64,000 nucleotides of DNA. Origin: Farysia itapuensis (lineage: Eukaryota; Basidiomycota; Ustilaginomycetes; Ustilaginales; Ustilaginaceae). The translations under genes were made by a program, and so were the position numbers. The DNA lies in the NCBI GenBank assembly GCA_023212645.1, contig JALBYC010000004.1, positions 124,001 to 188,000 on the forward strand. Direction: 5' to 3'. Shown here piece after piece: positions 28,017 through 37,822 of this stretch (within the stretch, counting starts at the first letter, position 1; each line of letters opens with the position of its first letter). The notes under the pieces are model-generated. The model was given only the letters and a program-made list of their open reading frames with translations, searched no databases and was not told where the DNA came from.

Positions 28017-31000
28017 ATGAACGGCGAAGAGCGATATCCTCCCTATCGCTACGCGGCGAAACCAAGCGAGCAGCCCTACCCCCCTCGTTCTTACTCTACG
28101 CGCGAGGAAGAAGAGTACTATGACGCCCGCTATCACGATACCGCCCACCCCGCCTATCCTCGTGGCCAACCATATGCTCACCCACCAAGTCTGCCCACTC
28201 CAGCATCCTACCGCGAAACCAACAGCCGATACGCTGACGACTATCGCTCTTCCCATATCCGCGAGTCGTATCGTGACAACGACGCAGCTCGTCGCGGCAT
28301 CAGTGCTCGACAACCCTACTCGGCCGAGGCAGCGCGGCATAGCGATGAAGCTCAGAGGCGCATCTACCCAGCTGAGCCATATTCATACTCAGACAGGAGA
28401 AGACTTCCTCCCGACTATGACGAACCGCCCGTCCGACACCCACTCAAGGCTCCAGTATACGATCGCGCCGGCTATGACGCCTATAGTCGCGACGTACAAC
28501 CTTCCTATCACCAAGGTGCTCCCAACGCTCCAACTGCCATCGTAGACAGCCAGGATAAAGATCACGTCTCTCGAAGACCACCCCCGCAGGAATCAGATCT
28601 ACCTGAAAGTCCACCTCGACCGTCCATGTCCATCTTCAACATGCTAAACGACCGAGCCGCCAACGGAGGCGGATCTTCAACCCAGTCAAGTCCCACAAAG
28701 ACTGACCAACCTAGCTTGGACGAGCCTCGAGCAGCGCGAGCATCCTACGAACCAAAATCAGATCAACGTATCGAATCGACCCGACCAGTCAACCACGTTG
28801 CCGAGCGACCAGAGACTACCGCACCGATACCGAACGGAGATCAGTCCAGAGTCAAGCACGAAGATCCGAACGCAGGCATATCTCGACCGCAGTCCGCTGT
28901 ACCCGTGGCTGGTCCGGATTCAGCTGCTTCACAAAAAGCAGTCAGCCCAGTGACCGCCAAATCAACAAGTGCAAAGGCAGGACTCAAGCTACGCAACAAT
29001 CCGCTCCCCTCCAACAAAGACACCACCAGCTTTGCCGCTCCACCGCCTCCCATAAGAAAGGTTCGCGATGCTGATGGCTGGGAAAGTGATCTCGAGACCG
29101 ACGAGAATCGCCCGATCTGGGAGGCAGAACTAAATGACTACATGTACGATATCAACGATCGCATGCGTCTCATTCAATCTGTCTTCGAGGACACACAGCT
29201 TCAGAAGCAGATCGAAGTAGAAAAGCGAGTCGCACGCGCCTATGAAGGTCGTCACTACGCCATCGTCCGTCGAATTCGCTTGCTAGAGCAGCAAGAGGCC
29301 TCGCAGCACAAGAATCGCCGAATCGAAGATCACGCCCGTCAACAGCGTGACCACGAAATCGAGATGGAGCTGCTTGGTACACTCACAGATGAGCAACTGG
29401 CAGGAGCCAAGGGTCGTGCTCGCAGAAAAGGCACGGGAGATGACGCTGTCGACCTAGCTCAACAGGAAGACGACGAAGACAGTGACGACATTGCACTGGC
29501 CGACATTGCTGCAAGATCCAGGTCCAACATTATCAAGCTGAAAAGGAGCAAAGGCCAAGCAGGCCTCGACCCACGCAGCAGAAAGCGACGCCGCGATGAT
29601 GGCGCATCCTCGCCAGCTCTAGGCTCCGAAGCTGATTCTACCATGCCTGATTATCCGGATGCGTACGAAGGCGAATACTCGCGGTATGGCGACGAGTCTG
29701 CCTTCGCATCTCGCCAGGGTTCGCCGTCTCTCGATGAAAGCTTTGCCCTCGAAATGGATGCGTCTGGCAAAGTGCCGATCGATGTCAGACGCGCTCAGCA
29801 GCTGGAAGATGCCCACAAAAGGATCTGGACGACCATCGCTAGACGCGATGTGCCAAAAGTCTATCGAACGGTCTTGCAGAGTGCCTCAAGCAAGACAATG
29901 TTCTGGAGACGACTCTCAAGCGTAGTCCAGCGTGAAGCCAAGCGAGGCGCTGCGCGAAACAATAAGACCGTCAAGGATGTTCAGCTCCGAGCTCGAAAAG
30001 TCATGCGCGAAGTTCTCGTTTTCTGGAAGAAGAACGAAAAGGAAGAGCGGGAACTGCGCAAGAAGGCTGAAAAGGAGGTAATTGAGAAGGCCAAAAAGGA
30101 GGAAGAGATGCGCGAAGCCAAGCGACAGGCACGCAAACTCAATTTCCTCATCTCGCAGACCGAGCTGTACAGCCACTTTATTGGTAGCAAGCTCAAGACA
30201 GCCGAGATGGAGGAGTCTGAAGAGACTTCTGGTGGCAACAAAATCACTCCTGTCGGTTTGGACGTTGACCCTCACTCAGACCTGGCCAGTGCCGAAGCAA
30301 AGCTTGCCGAGCTGGACGACATCGACTTTGACGATGAAGACGAGAGCAATCTACGTGCACATGCTGCTCGCAATGCACAGGAAGCAGTGCGCCTTGCCAA
30401 AGAAAAGGCACAAGCCTTTGACGTGGCGGCCGCGGAGGAGCGAAGAAAGAACGAGGCTGCTGCACGCGAACGCGATGGAGACGAAAGCGGCGGTCGCCAG
30501 ATCGAAGAGAAGGATCTCGGTAAAGCGTTCGACTCGGATGACATGAACTTCAACAATCCCACTTCCATGGGTGAGACGCAGATCAAGCAGCCAAAGATGC
30601 TCACCTGCCAGCTCAAAGAATATCAGCTCAAGGGTCTCAACTGGCTCGCCAACCTTTACGAGCAGGGTATCAATGGCATTCTAGCCGACGAAATGGGTCT
30701 CGGAAAGACTGTACAGTCTATCTCCCTCATGGCATATCTTGCTGAAGTTCATGACATTTGGGGACCATTCTTGGTCATTGCTCCGGCATCTACGCTGCAC
30801 AACTGGCAGCAAGAAATCAGCAAATTTGTGCCTACCCTCAAAGCATTGCCTTATTGGGGTAATGTCAAGGATCGAGCCGTGCTCCGAAAGTTTTGGAACC
30901 GCAAGCAGATCTCGTACAATCGAGATGCACCGTTCCACATTCTCGTGACTAGCTACCAGCTCGTCGTCTCTGACGAAAAGTACTTTCAGCGAGTCAAGTG

Positions 31001-33332
31001 GCAATACATGATTCTCGACGAGGCTCAGGCCATCAAGTCTTCTTCCAGTATCCGATGGAAAACGCTTCTTGGCTTCAATTGCAGGAACAGACTGTTACTC
31101 ACAGGCACACCGGTGCAAAACTCGATGCAGGAGCTATGGGCGCTACTGCATTTCATTATGCCATCGCTCTTCGATTCACACGACGAGTTTAGCGAATGGT
31201 TCTCTAAGGATATCGAAAGCCATGCCGAGCAGAAGGGCACTCTGAACGAGCACCAGCTCCGTCGTCTTCACATGATTCTCAAACCTTTCATGCTGAGGCG
31301 TATCAAAAAGAACGTCCAGAACGAATTGGGAGACAAGATCGAGATTGACCTCTTCTGCGATCTGAGCGCCCGTCAGAAGATGCTGTATCGTGGTCTTCGC
31401 GCCAACATGTCCGTCGCAGAGCTGATGGACAGAGCGACGTCAAACGATGAAGCGGGCATGAAGAGTCTCATGAATCTCGTCATGCAATTCCGAAAGGTAT
31501 GCAACCATCCAGAACTTTTCGAGCGTGCAGACGTTCGCGCACCGTTCGCCTTCGCCGGCTTTGCTCAATCGGGTTCGCTCGCCAGGGAAGGCGATCTGCT
31601 TCAATTGCCTGATTCTACCAACTCCCTGATCGAACTCAAGATCCCGAAGCTTCTTGTACGAGACGGTGGTATACTTGACATCCCAAGCCAAAAGACCCGT
31701 AGAGGTTTTGACACCGGCTATCTCAATAATCTATTCAACGTTTGGCGTTCAGCGCACATTCACGACTCGTTGCAGCATAAAGATTCGGCCTTCGCTGCTT
31801 TGCCTCTTATCGGCATCACTCCGAATGAAGCCGAGAAGACGGTGCATGGCGACACGGTCAAGCAGCTCCTTCAGGATGCCGCCGACAATCGCCGATGGAG
31901 GTCGATTGAACGCTTTGCAGCCGACGATGAGTTTGCTGCCGCTTCTATTCGTCCTATGGGCAAGATCTTGCGACCGCTGCCCTCCAATTCTGATGCTCTG
32001 CCCTCAGTGCTCATGCCCCTGGAGGACATCGCTGCCGATTACCGCCGACATTCCCACCTGGTTAAAGATTCAGCGCGAGCGGTTGTGACTCCAGCAGTGG
32101 CACCTCCCATCCGTCTATATAGCAACGATGGGCCGTTCGTTCAGACGCAAGAAAGTCTGCTTCGAGATGCGAAGATGTCAGCCGTTTTGTTTGGACTGTC
32201 ACCGGAAGGAAGGGAATCGCCGCGGCGAGTGGAAGCATTGCAGCGAGAACTCCCAGGAGTGCCGCCGTGCGGTGTCATGTCCACGTCCTCGATCGATCAA
32301 CTGCCATACAACGGAATGCAAGTTCCACAGATGAACAAGCTGATCGTCGATTCTTCCAAACTCGCTAAGCTGGACACGTTGCTACGCGAGCTGAAGGCGG
32401 GCGGGCACCGAGTGCTCATCTACTTCCAGATGACCAGGATGATTGATCTGATGGAGGAGTATCTGATCTACAGACAATACAAGTATCTTCGTCTGGACGG
32501 TGCATCCAAGATCTCGGACCGACGAGACATGGTGACAGACTGGCAAACCAAACCCGAGCTTTTCATCTTCCTGCTTTCCACTCGTGCCGGTGGTCTCGGT
32601 ATCAACCTGACAGCTGCTGACACGGTGGTATTCTACGATCATGACTGGAACCCATCGAACGACTCGCAGGCCATGGATCGAGCACATCGTCTCGGCCAGA
32701 CACGTCAAGTGACGGTGTATCGATTGATCACAAAGGGCACCATTGACGAGCGTATCGTTCGACTCGCTCGAAACAAGAAGGAAGTTCAAGACATTGTCGT
32801 GGGCAACAAAGCCTATACTGAAACTGGTATGGCCAAGCCTCAGGAAATCGTCTCGCTTCTACTGGACGATGACGAGCTGGCCGAGTCGATGCTGCGCAAG
32901 AAGCAAGCAGAAGAAGCGCAGCTTGCGCAGGACAAGGCTGACTCGGCACGAGCGATGAATGCCAAGCGTCGACTAAACAAGGATCGAGCGGCTGCTGCTC
33001 TGCAGTCCCCTGCACCGACTGGCATGGAGTGGTCTTTGGAAGACGACGAAGACGACTTTTTCGGAGCCAGACCACCACCCAAAGCCGACACGGACACTGG
33101 TGATACGACGCCTCAACCTCAAATCGCGCAAGTCAAGAAAAGAGCGCCTCCAACCAAGAAAGCCCGCATCAGCGAGACATCTGACCGTCTCACGCCACTG
33201 CGCATGGACGGAGAAACCGCAATGATCGTAGACGATGACGCCTCTTCGGCTGCCAACGCTGCACCAAAGAGGAAATCCAAGAGTCATCGGAAGAAGACAG
33301 TCGAAGAGCTATCTGGCGTAGACCTCATCTGA
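28017..33332 (+). CDS. INO80: Chromatin-remodelling ATPase INO80
   Basis: Intronless, 1771 residues. It is the motor of the INO80 complex, which slides and edits nucleosomes in transcription, replication and repair. A Tyr/Arg/Pro-rich disordered N-terminus leads to the DBINO region near 600-700 (IWTTIARRDVPKVYRTVLQS; FWRRLSSVVQREAKRG), which binds actin-related proteins. The Snf2 ATPase follows with DEMGLGKT near 891-898, a DEAQ box near 1001, and the C-terminal lobe near 1480-1600 (TRAGGLGINLTAADTVVFYD; RAHRLGQTRQVTVYRL). Between the lobes, roughly 1170-1440, lies the long insertion typical of the INO80 subfamily, which separates it from SNF2 and ISWI. The tail is basic and Ser-rich. Confidence 0.96.
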   Translation: MNGEERYPPYRYAAKPSEQPYPPRSYSTREEEEYYDARYHDTAHPAYPRGQPYAHPPSLPTPASYRETNSRYADDYRSSHIRESYRDNDAARRGISARQPYSAEAARHSDEAQRRIYPAEPYSYSDRRRLPPDYDEPPVRHPLKAPVYDRAGYDAYSRDVQPSYHQGAPNAPTAIVDSQDKDHVSRRPPPQESDLPESPPRPSMSIFNMLNDRAANGGGSSTQSSPTKTDQPSLDEPRAARASYEPKSDQRIESTRPVNHVAERPETTAPIPNGDQSRVKHEDPNAGISRPQSAVPVAGPDSAASQKAVSPVTAKSTSAKAGLKLRNNPLPSNKDTTSFAAPPPPIRKVRDADGWESDLETDENRPIWEAELNDYMYDINDRMRLIQSVFEDTQLQKQIEVEKRVARAYEGRHYAIVRRIRLLEQQEASQHKNRRIEDHARQQRDHEIEMELLGTLTDEQLAGAKGRARRKGTGDDAVDLAQQEDDEDSDDIALADIAARSRSNIIKLKRSKGQAGLDPRSRKRRRDDGASSPALGSEADSTMPDYPDAYEGEYSRYGDESAFASRQGSPSLDESFALEMDASGKVPIDVRRAQQLEDAHKRIWTTIARRDVPKVYRTVLQSASSKTMFWRRLSSVVQREAKRGAARNNKTVKDVQLRARKVMREVLVFWKKNEKEERELRKKAEKEVIEKAKKEEEMREAKRQARKLNFLISQTELYSHFIGSKLKTAEMEESEETSGGNKITPVGLDVDPHSDLASAEAKLAELDDIDFDDEDESNLRAHAARNAQEAVRLAKEKAQAFDVAAAEERRKNEAAARERDGDESGGRQIEEKDLGKAFDSDDMNFNNPTSMGETQIKQPKMLTCQLKEYQLKGLNWLANLYEQGINGILADEMGLGKTVQSISLMAYLAEVHDIWGPFLVIAPASTLHNWQQEISKFVPTLKALPYWGNVKDRAVLRKFWNRKQISYNRDAPFHILVTSYQLVVSDEKYFQRVKWQYMILDEAQAIKSSSSIRWKTLLGFNCRNRLLLTGTPVQNSMQELWALLHFIMPSLFDSHDEFSEWFSKDIESHAEQKGTLNEHQLRRLHMILKPFMLRRIKKNVQNELGDKIEIDLFCDLSARQKMLYRGLRANMSVAELMDRATSNDEAGMKSLMNLVMQFRKVCNHPELFERADVRAPFAFAGFAQSGSLAREGDLLQLPDSTNSLIELKIPKLLVRDGGILDIPSQKTRRGFDTGYLNNLFNVWRSAHIHDSLQHKDSAFAALPLIGITPNEAEKTVHGDTVKQLLQDAADNRRWRSIERFAADDEFAAASIRPMGKILRPLPSNSDALPSVLMPLEDIAADYRRHSHLVKDSARAVVTPAVAPPIRLYSNDGPFVQTQESLLRDAKMSAVLFGLSPEGRESPRRVEALQRELPGVPPCGVMSTSSIDQLPYNGMQVPQMNKLIVDSSKLAKLDTLLRELKAGGHRVLIYFQMTRMIDLMEEYLIYRQYKYLRLDGASKISDRRDMVTDWQTKPELFIFLLSTRAGGLGINLTAADTVVFYDHDWNPSNDSQAMDRAHRLGQTRQVTVYRLITKGTIDERIVRLARNKKEVQDIVVGNKAYTETGMAKPQEIVSLLLDDDELAESMLRKKQAEEAQLAQDKADSARAMNAKRRLNKDRAAAALQSPAPTGMEWSLEDDEDDFFGARPPPKADTDTGDTTPQPQIAQVKKRAPPTKKARISETSDRLTPLRMDGETAMIVDDDASSAANAAPKRKSKSHRKKTVEELSGVDLI

Positions 33333-35973
33333 GCCGGCCTAGTCTGGCCATTACTATCTCACTGACGCTAATCATCGAATCCTTTCACCATGCATTTTGT
33401 GAGCAATACGTGAAGCTTGCATGTATCATGGAGAGGAGGAGGGAAAGCGGAGCTGAGAGCTGAGTGCAGATCTGTGGTGAGGGGCGCCACTTTTTCCGGT
33501 GGCAGGGGAATGCTTGGCGGGCGAGAAGGGGGCTCAAAACGCTCAAGGGAATGAATGCGGCTCACGATCTTGCATATGTTTCCGGGAGCTGGGGACAAGA
33601 CAGGAGGCTTGCATTGGGTAAGTCGACGTCCCGGTGCAACTATGCCGTACGACCCTTGGTAACGGAGATATTCAGGGAATCTCTGGTGGTAAAATTTGAT
33701 GTGCTGGCGTTTCATTGTCGGGGAGAGGGCAGTGGACGCGTGCGAAAATACAACTCAGCTCTCAGCTCAGACCAGGGTCCGTCGGAGTCGTAGAGTGAGT
33801 ATGCCTCGCGTAAACGCATTCTGTTCTATTCGCTTAGTAGACCTGACAGTCTCGAATGCAGTCTCGGATAGGAGCAGCGCAGACGAGACAGACGATTGAC
33901 AGACAGGGAATGCAGAGAAGCTGATGCAGTGTGCAAGAGACGCAGATGCGGTAGACCGTTTCGGACGTGGGTGCACATGCTATCGGAAGCGTCGCCGAGT
34001 GCAGCCTAAAGAAATGGCACGCGTTCGACGCGTTGCGCGCGGCCCTTTGCGGAAGTCAATCGAGAAGCAGGGACTGACTGCGATCTGTAAAGCGACCTTT
34101 ACCATGCTGCTTGACGTGACATTGATCCGTCGCCTTACATTGACACCGGTCAAAATAAGAGCCATGCTCTTTTCACGCTTGCGGGCAGCTTAGAGGAAAC
34201 AAGAAGCGGCGTTGCCAACATGTGGCACAGCAGAATTTGAAAGGCCGCATCAGAAGAGGAGACGCATATTCCGGACACGATGACAATACGCAGCGGGGGA
34301 AACTCGTTCGTGAATTTCCCTTGACAGAGGGTCGTGATTGCTATGCGCTATGCCTGCACGCAGGAAGCCGAAGTGCTTTTGGGCAGGGAGAGATTCGAAC
34401 TTAACTCGACTCCGCTGTCGTCCTGCGAGATAATGGTGCCCGCCCCGTAAAGGGCATGAGATGTGGTAAAGGTAGAGCCGCTACAAAGCTTGCTTCAACA
34501 TCCGCTTGTCAACCTTGCTTGCCCGCCTTCAGCACCCCTTTTCCGTAACCTCAATTGGTCACACGCCAGCGATTCATTCCTATCTAGTCAGCCTGGGAGA
34601 CGCTGTGTATGGTCACTGCTACTGTTGCTACTGGCCTATTGCATCATGTGATTATGAACTAAGTTTTCCCACCGAACTTGGCATTGCATTGGACCCATGA
34701 TCACATTTTCTGGGTATCGATATCAAGTCTGGACCCTCTGGCCATCTCCGTAACTGCTCCTCACCTCTTTCGCACGGTGCCGTTTCACCATCATACGGTC
34801 TGCTCAATCTGAAGTCGATAGGCATACTGCCGTCATAGCTCTCGAAACTTCGAGTTGCGGATGGGTCTTGATCAATGTCACTTTGCAGGAGAGTTATACG
34901 ATTGCTGGTTCTGTTCCTGGCACATGAGACAGCGCGAATGCACGATGCACAATTAATGTAATCATATCCTTCCCGCAACAGGCGGAAAAGCAAAGTAGTA
35001 TTTAAAGTGTTTCGGAATTTCCGAATTCCTTTTTCTGGTATGCTGCAAGAGTGTCCGAGTTCATTGACGATGGTGTATCACGTCCTCCTGGCTCGTCCAT
35101 GCACTTTCTCTGGATTGCCGACGGTTCTGATAAACAAAGACGGCACCAAAGCGGAAAACGATCAAGCCTCAATTGTCATGTCGAAAGCTTTCCAGGCAGC
35201 TTTGAGTTGTATCAAAATGCCACGCGCGATTTTAATCAAAGGAGTGGTGCATCAGAATTTTAAAGTGATGCATGAAAATATCTGGATGTAGATGGATTTT
35301 TCCTGGCCTTTAGCCTTCTGTCGCGTGGAGGAAACTGGCTAGATGCTGGAGAGCTCTGGACTCCTGCACTTCGCTTCGTTCGCTTCAAGTGGAATTCCAT
35401 TTTTTTTGCTGTCTGGAAGCGGTCTTACTGCTCCAGTGCAGAGGCCCTGCGGTTGAGCAATTCCACTGCCTCGGCCACCTTGGTTCCTCCCCGGTTTGTC
35501 GCGTCCTCATGCTGCTCTACTGCCCTTGCCACGGGCCACAGTGGCTGAGCTTCGGGTTTCGCCCTCTTTTTCCAATGCCTGAAACGTTCGCCCGTGCTGC
35601 AGTCCTCTTCGCTGGCTGTCTGGTTGCGGTCGAGGGCCCTTCACTCAAACAGTACCAGACCGCTCTCCCTGTAATCGCTCGGATTGATTTGACGCATTGC
35701 TTTGAATTGTGCTTTGTTTGTGTCTGTCCTCTCCCGCGGATTCTCGCCCACTCTTTTACCCCCCCAAGTTGCGGACTGGCTTATAGTGCCATTTGTATGC
35801 TCCACGGTCTGCTGCTCCCGTCCTTCGTCAGTGTCCATTGTTGTCGTCGTCGTCTTCCCTTCCCTACCATCACCATCCGTCTCCTATCCGCCTCCCCACA
35901 TCGCATCCAGTCGTCAACTCTCGCGCTCTCTCCGCGACTAGGAATAGTACATTCGCACAAAGGTTCCCTCGCG
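33333..35973. promoter_or_regulatory. 2.6 kb gene-free stretch upstream of the Zn2Cys6 factor
   Basis: The longest gap in the window. ORFs are short and pattern-free on both strands. Roughly 34600-35290 is visibly richer in A/T than the surroundings. From about 35390 to 35970 the sequence turns pyrimidine-rich and the downstream frame stays open, which I read as a long 5' leader. No transposon ends or terminal repeats were found by eye. Confidence 0.45.
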
Positions 35974-37659
35974 ATGCATTCGTCTTCGAGCTACATGTCC
36001 GGCCGTCCAAGCGCGGCATCCGGCGGAATGGGCTACGGTATGCCCCCGCCTTTGCCTCCTCCTCACCTTCAGCAAGGCGGCGAGTCTGGTGGATCCGCGG
36101 CCTACGCTTCGCATCAGCCTATGGGCCATTATGGGGCCTCTCAAATGAACTCCGGCTTTGCCTACCCCCACCAGGGCTTCTACGGTCCGCCTTCGCAGCA
36201 TCCCAGTGAACACCAGGGCTACTACTCACATCATCCTTCGCAGCAGCAGCAGCAACAACAACAGATGGACCCCAATGGCCAGTTGTACAACGCGCATCAA
36301 ATGAATCACCCAGACATGATGGCTAACAGTCAGTACCAGAGCCACCACCCTTCTGAGGCCATGAACCAACAACAAGGCTATAATGCCATGCAGAATGCAG
36401 CTATGCGTTCCAAGCGCAAGCAAGTCAAGAATGCCTGCATCAACTGCCAGAAAGCATGCAAAAAATGCGACGAGGGTCGTCCGTGTGGACGATGTGTCAA
36501 GTACGGTCTCGTCGATACCTGCCAGGACAGCGCGCGTAAAGAACGACGACGAGGCATCAAGCGGGGACCTTACAAGCGTCGTGCAACCACTGGTTCTCAG
36601 CCTGTCCCCGCGTCCCTGTCTGTCTCTTCTATCCCTGGCTATGACCGAGACGGTCACATTTCACCTACCAGCCGAAGCGATGGCATGATCAGCACTCCCG
36701 GTGCGGAAAGCTCCTTTTCCAGCCCAGCCTTTGGATCTCAGACTGTGGCATCGCGTCCACCCATGCCCCTGCAGATGCCCAGTAACCAGTGGCAGAATGG
36801 CCCAAACCAGATGGGAGATGACCGCGAGAGCATGCGTCCCCGATATGGTCAACCTGGTGGACAAGGCTCTTACTATGGCTACGATCAGGACCCTTCCCAT
36901 CATGCCTACGACCGTAGCTCTTCAGCCCCGATCAATCAGCAAGGCTCTATGTTGAGCCCCATTGGTCGGTTTCCACCCTCCGGAACCCCGCAGTCCCAGC
37001 AATCCCAGCTTCCCAGCTTGATGTCGTCCGGTTCTTACCTCGGCGGAAGTGTCTATGGAAATGGCAACAATGGCCGCATGGGGCTCAACAACGGATCTTC
37101 GTCGTCCTTGGTCAGCCCTCCCTTGCCTTCTCCCGCAACCGGCTCGAGCTTCCTGTCGGCCTCGTCGGCGCCCAACGGCATTGCTCACCATCGTCTGCAC
37201 TCAGACAGCAGCCTGGCCACTCTCAGCTCCAACGGTGCTTCCTCTAGCACCATGTCACCCCGAACGCCACTCAACGGTCCTGGATCTGAGCACCCTCTCA
37301 TGTCTCCTTCCGGAAACAAATTGTCGGGCGGCTTCACACCGCCGCAGCCTACAGTGCAACCTATTGTCAGCGGCCAATTTCTTCAGCAGGATGTCAACCG
37401 ACCGTTCCCGCTGAAGATGCCCAAAGCGCCAGCACGCAGCAGATCTGGCACTGGCAACTCTTTCCCCGACCAGCACTATGGCAGCAACAACCTGGCTCCG
37501 ATCGGCAAGCGCAACGATGACCATTTCGCGCGTTCCAATCCCTACCCCAACATCCAGGCCAATGACGAACGCCGTTCGCAATTCGCGTTACCCAGTCGCA
37601 ACGAAAAGGATGTTGCTGCCCCGCTTCCGGCTCCCGCTAGTTCGCTCGGACTGGCCTAA
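35974..37659 (+). CDS. Zn2Cys6 fungal transcription factor
   Basis: Intronless, 561 residues from ATG 35974 (MHSSSSYMSG). The frame is open 195 codons further upstream, but that part is Cys/Leu-rich translation of pyrimidine-rich leader and lacks any pattern. The zinc cluster is at about 155-183 with spacing C-x2-C-x6-C-x5-C-x2-C-x8-C (CINCQKACKKCDEGRPCGRC core), plus an extra Cys inside the second spacer. A basic linker follows (RKERRRGIKRGPYKRR). The N-terminus is Gln/His/Pro-rich with a polyQ run near residues 89-97. The rest is Ser/Pro/Gly-rich, and no fungal-specific middle homology domain is apparent. It is a nuclear DNA-binding regulator whose targets are unknown. Confidence 0.88.
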   Translation: MHSSSSYMSGRPSAASGGMGYGMPPPLPPPHLQQGGESGGSAAYASHQPMGHYGASQMNSGFAYPHQGFYGPPSQHPSEHQGYYSHHPSQQQQQQQQMDPNGQLYNAHQMNHPDMMANSQYQSHHPSEAMNQQQGYNAMQNAAMRSKRKQVKNACINCQKACKKCDEGRPCGRCVKYGLVDTCQDSARKERRRGIKRGPYKRRATTGSQPVPASLSVSSIPGYDRDGHISPTSRSDGMISTPGAESSFSSPAFGSQTVASRPPMPLQMPSNQWQNGPNQMGDDRESMRPRYGQPGGQGSYYGYDQDPSHHAYDRSSSAPINQQGSMLSPIGRFPPSGTPQSQQSQLPSLMSSGSYLGGSVYGNGNNGRMGLNNGSSSSLVSPPLPSPATGSSFLSASSAPNGIAHHRLHSDSSLATLSSNGASSSTMSPRTPLNGPGSEHPLMSPSGNKLSGGFTPPQPTVQPIVSGQFLQQDVNRPFPLKMPKAPARSRSGTGNSFPDQHYGSNNLAPIGKRNDDHFARSNPYPNIQANDERRSQFALPSRNEKDVAAPLPAPASSLGLA

Positions 37660-37822
37660 ATACCACTCCCCGACGCCCTCTCACATATACCTTGTTTTCT
37701 TGTCTTGACTGTTCCCCACAGTCTGTATCGCAATGGGTTCGGATAGACTTTTTCTCCGCAATGGATTGTATTTCTGGATTGTCTTGTAGCATGCGAGTGA
37801 GTATTACATGCGAGTTACGTAG

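Noticed and set aside
34380..34446. tRNA-like element on the minus strand (TTCGAAT loop and a 7 bp acceptor-like pairing)
   Set aside because: The T-stem does not pair beyond two bases, no A box or D arm is visible, the spacing is too short and no T-run follows. tRNAscan-SE would decide; a negative result is expected.
35389..35973. 195-codon N-terminal extension of the Zn2Cys6 factor
   Set aside because: Its translation is Cys/Leu/Pro-rich and lacks any domain pattern, and the DNA is a pyrimidine-rich leader; the ATG at 35974 begins typical fungal regulator sequence. 5' RACE would settle it.
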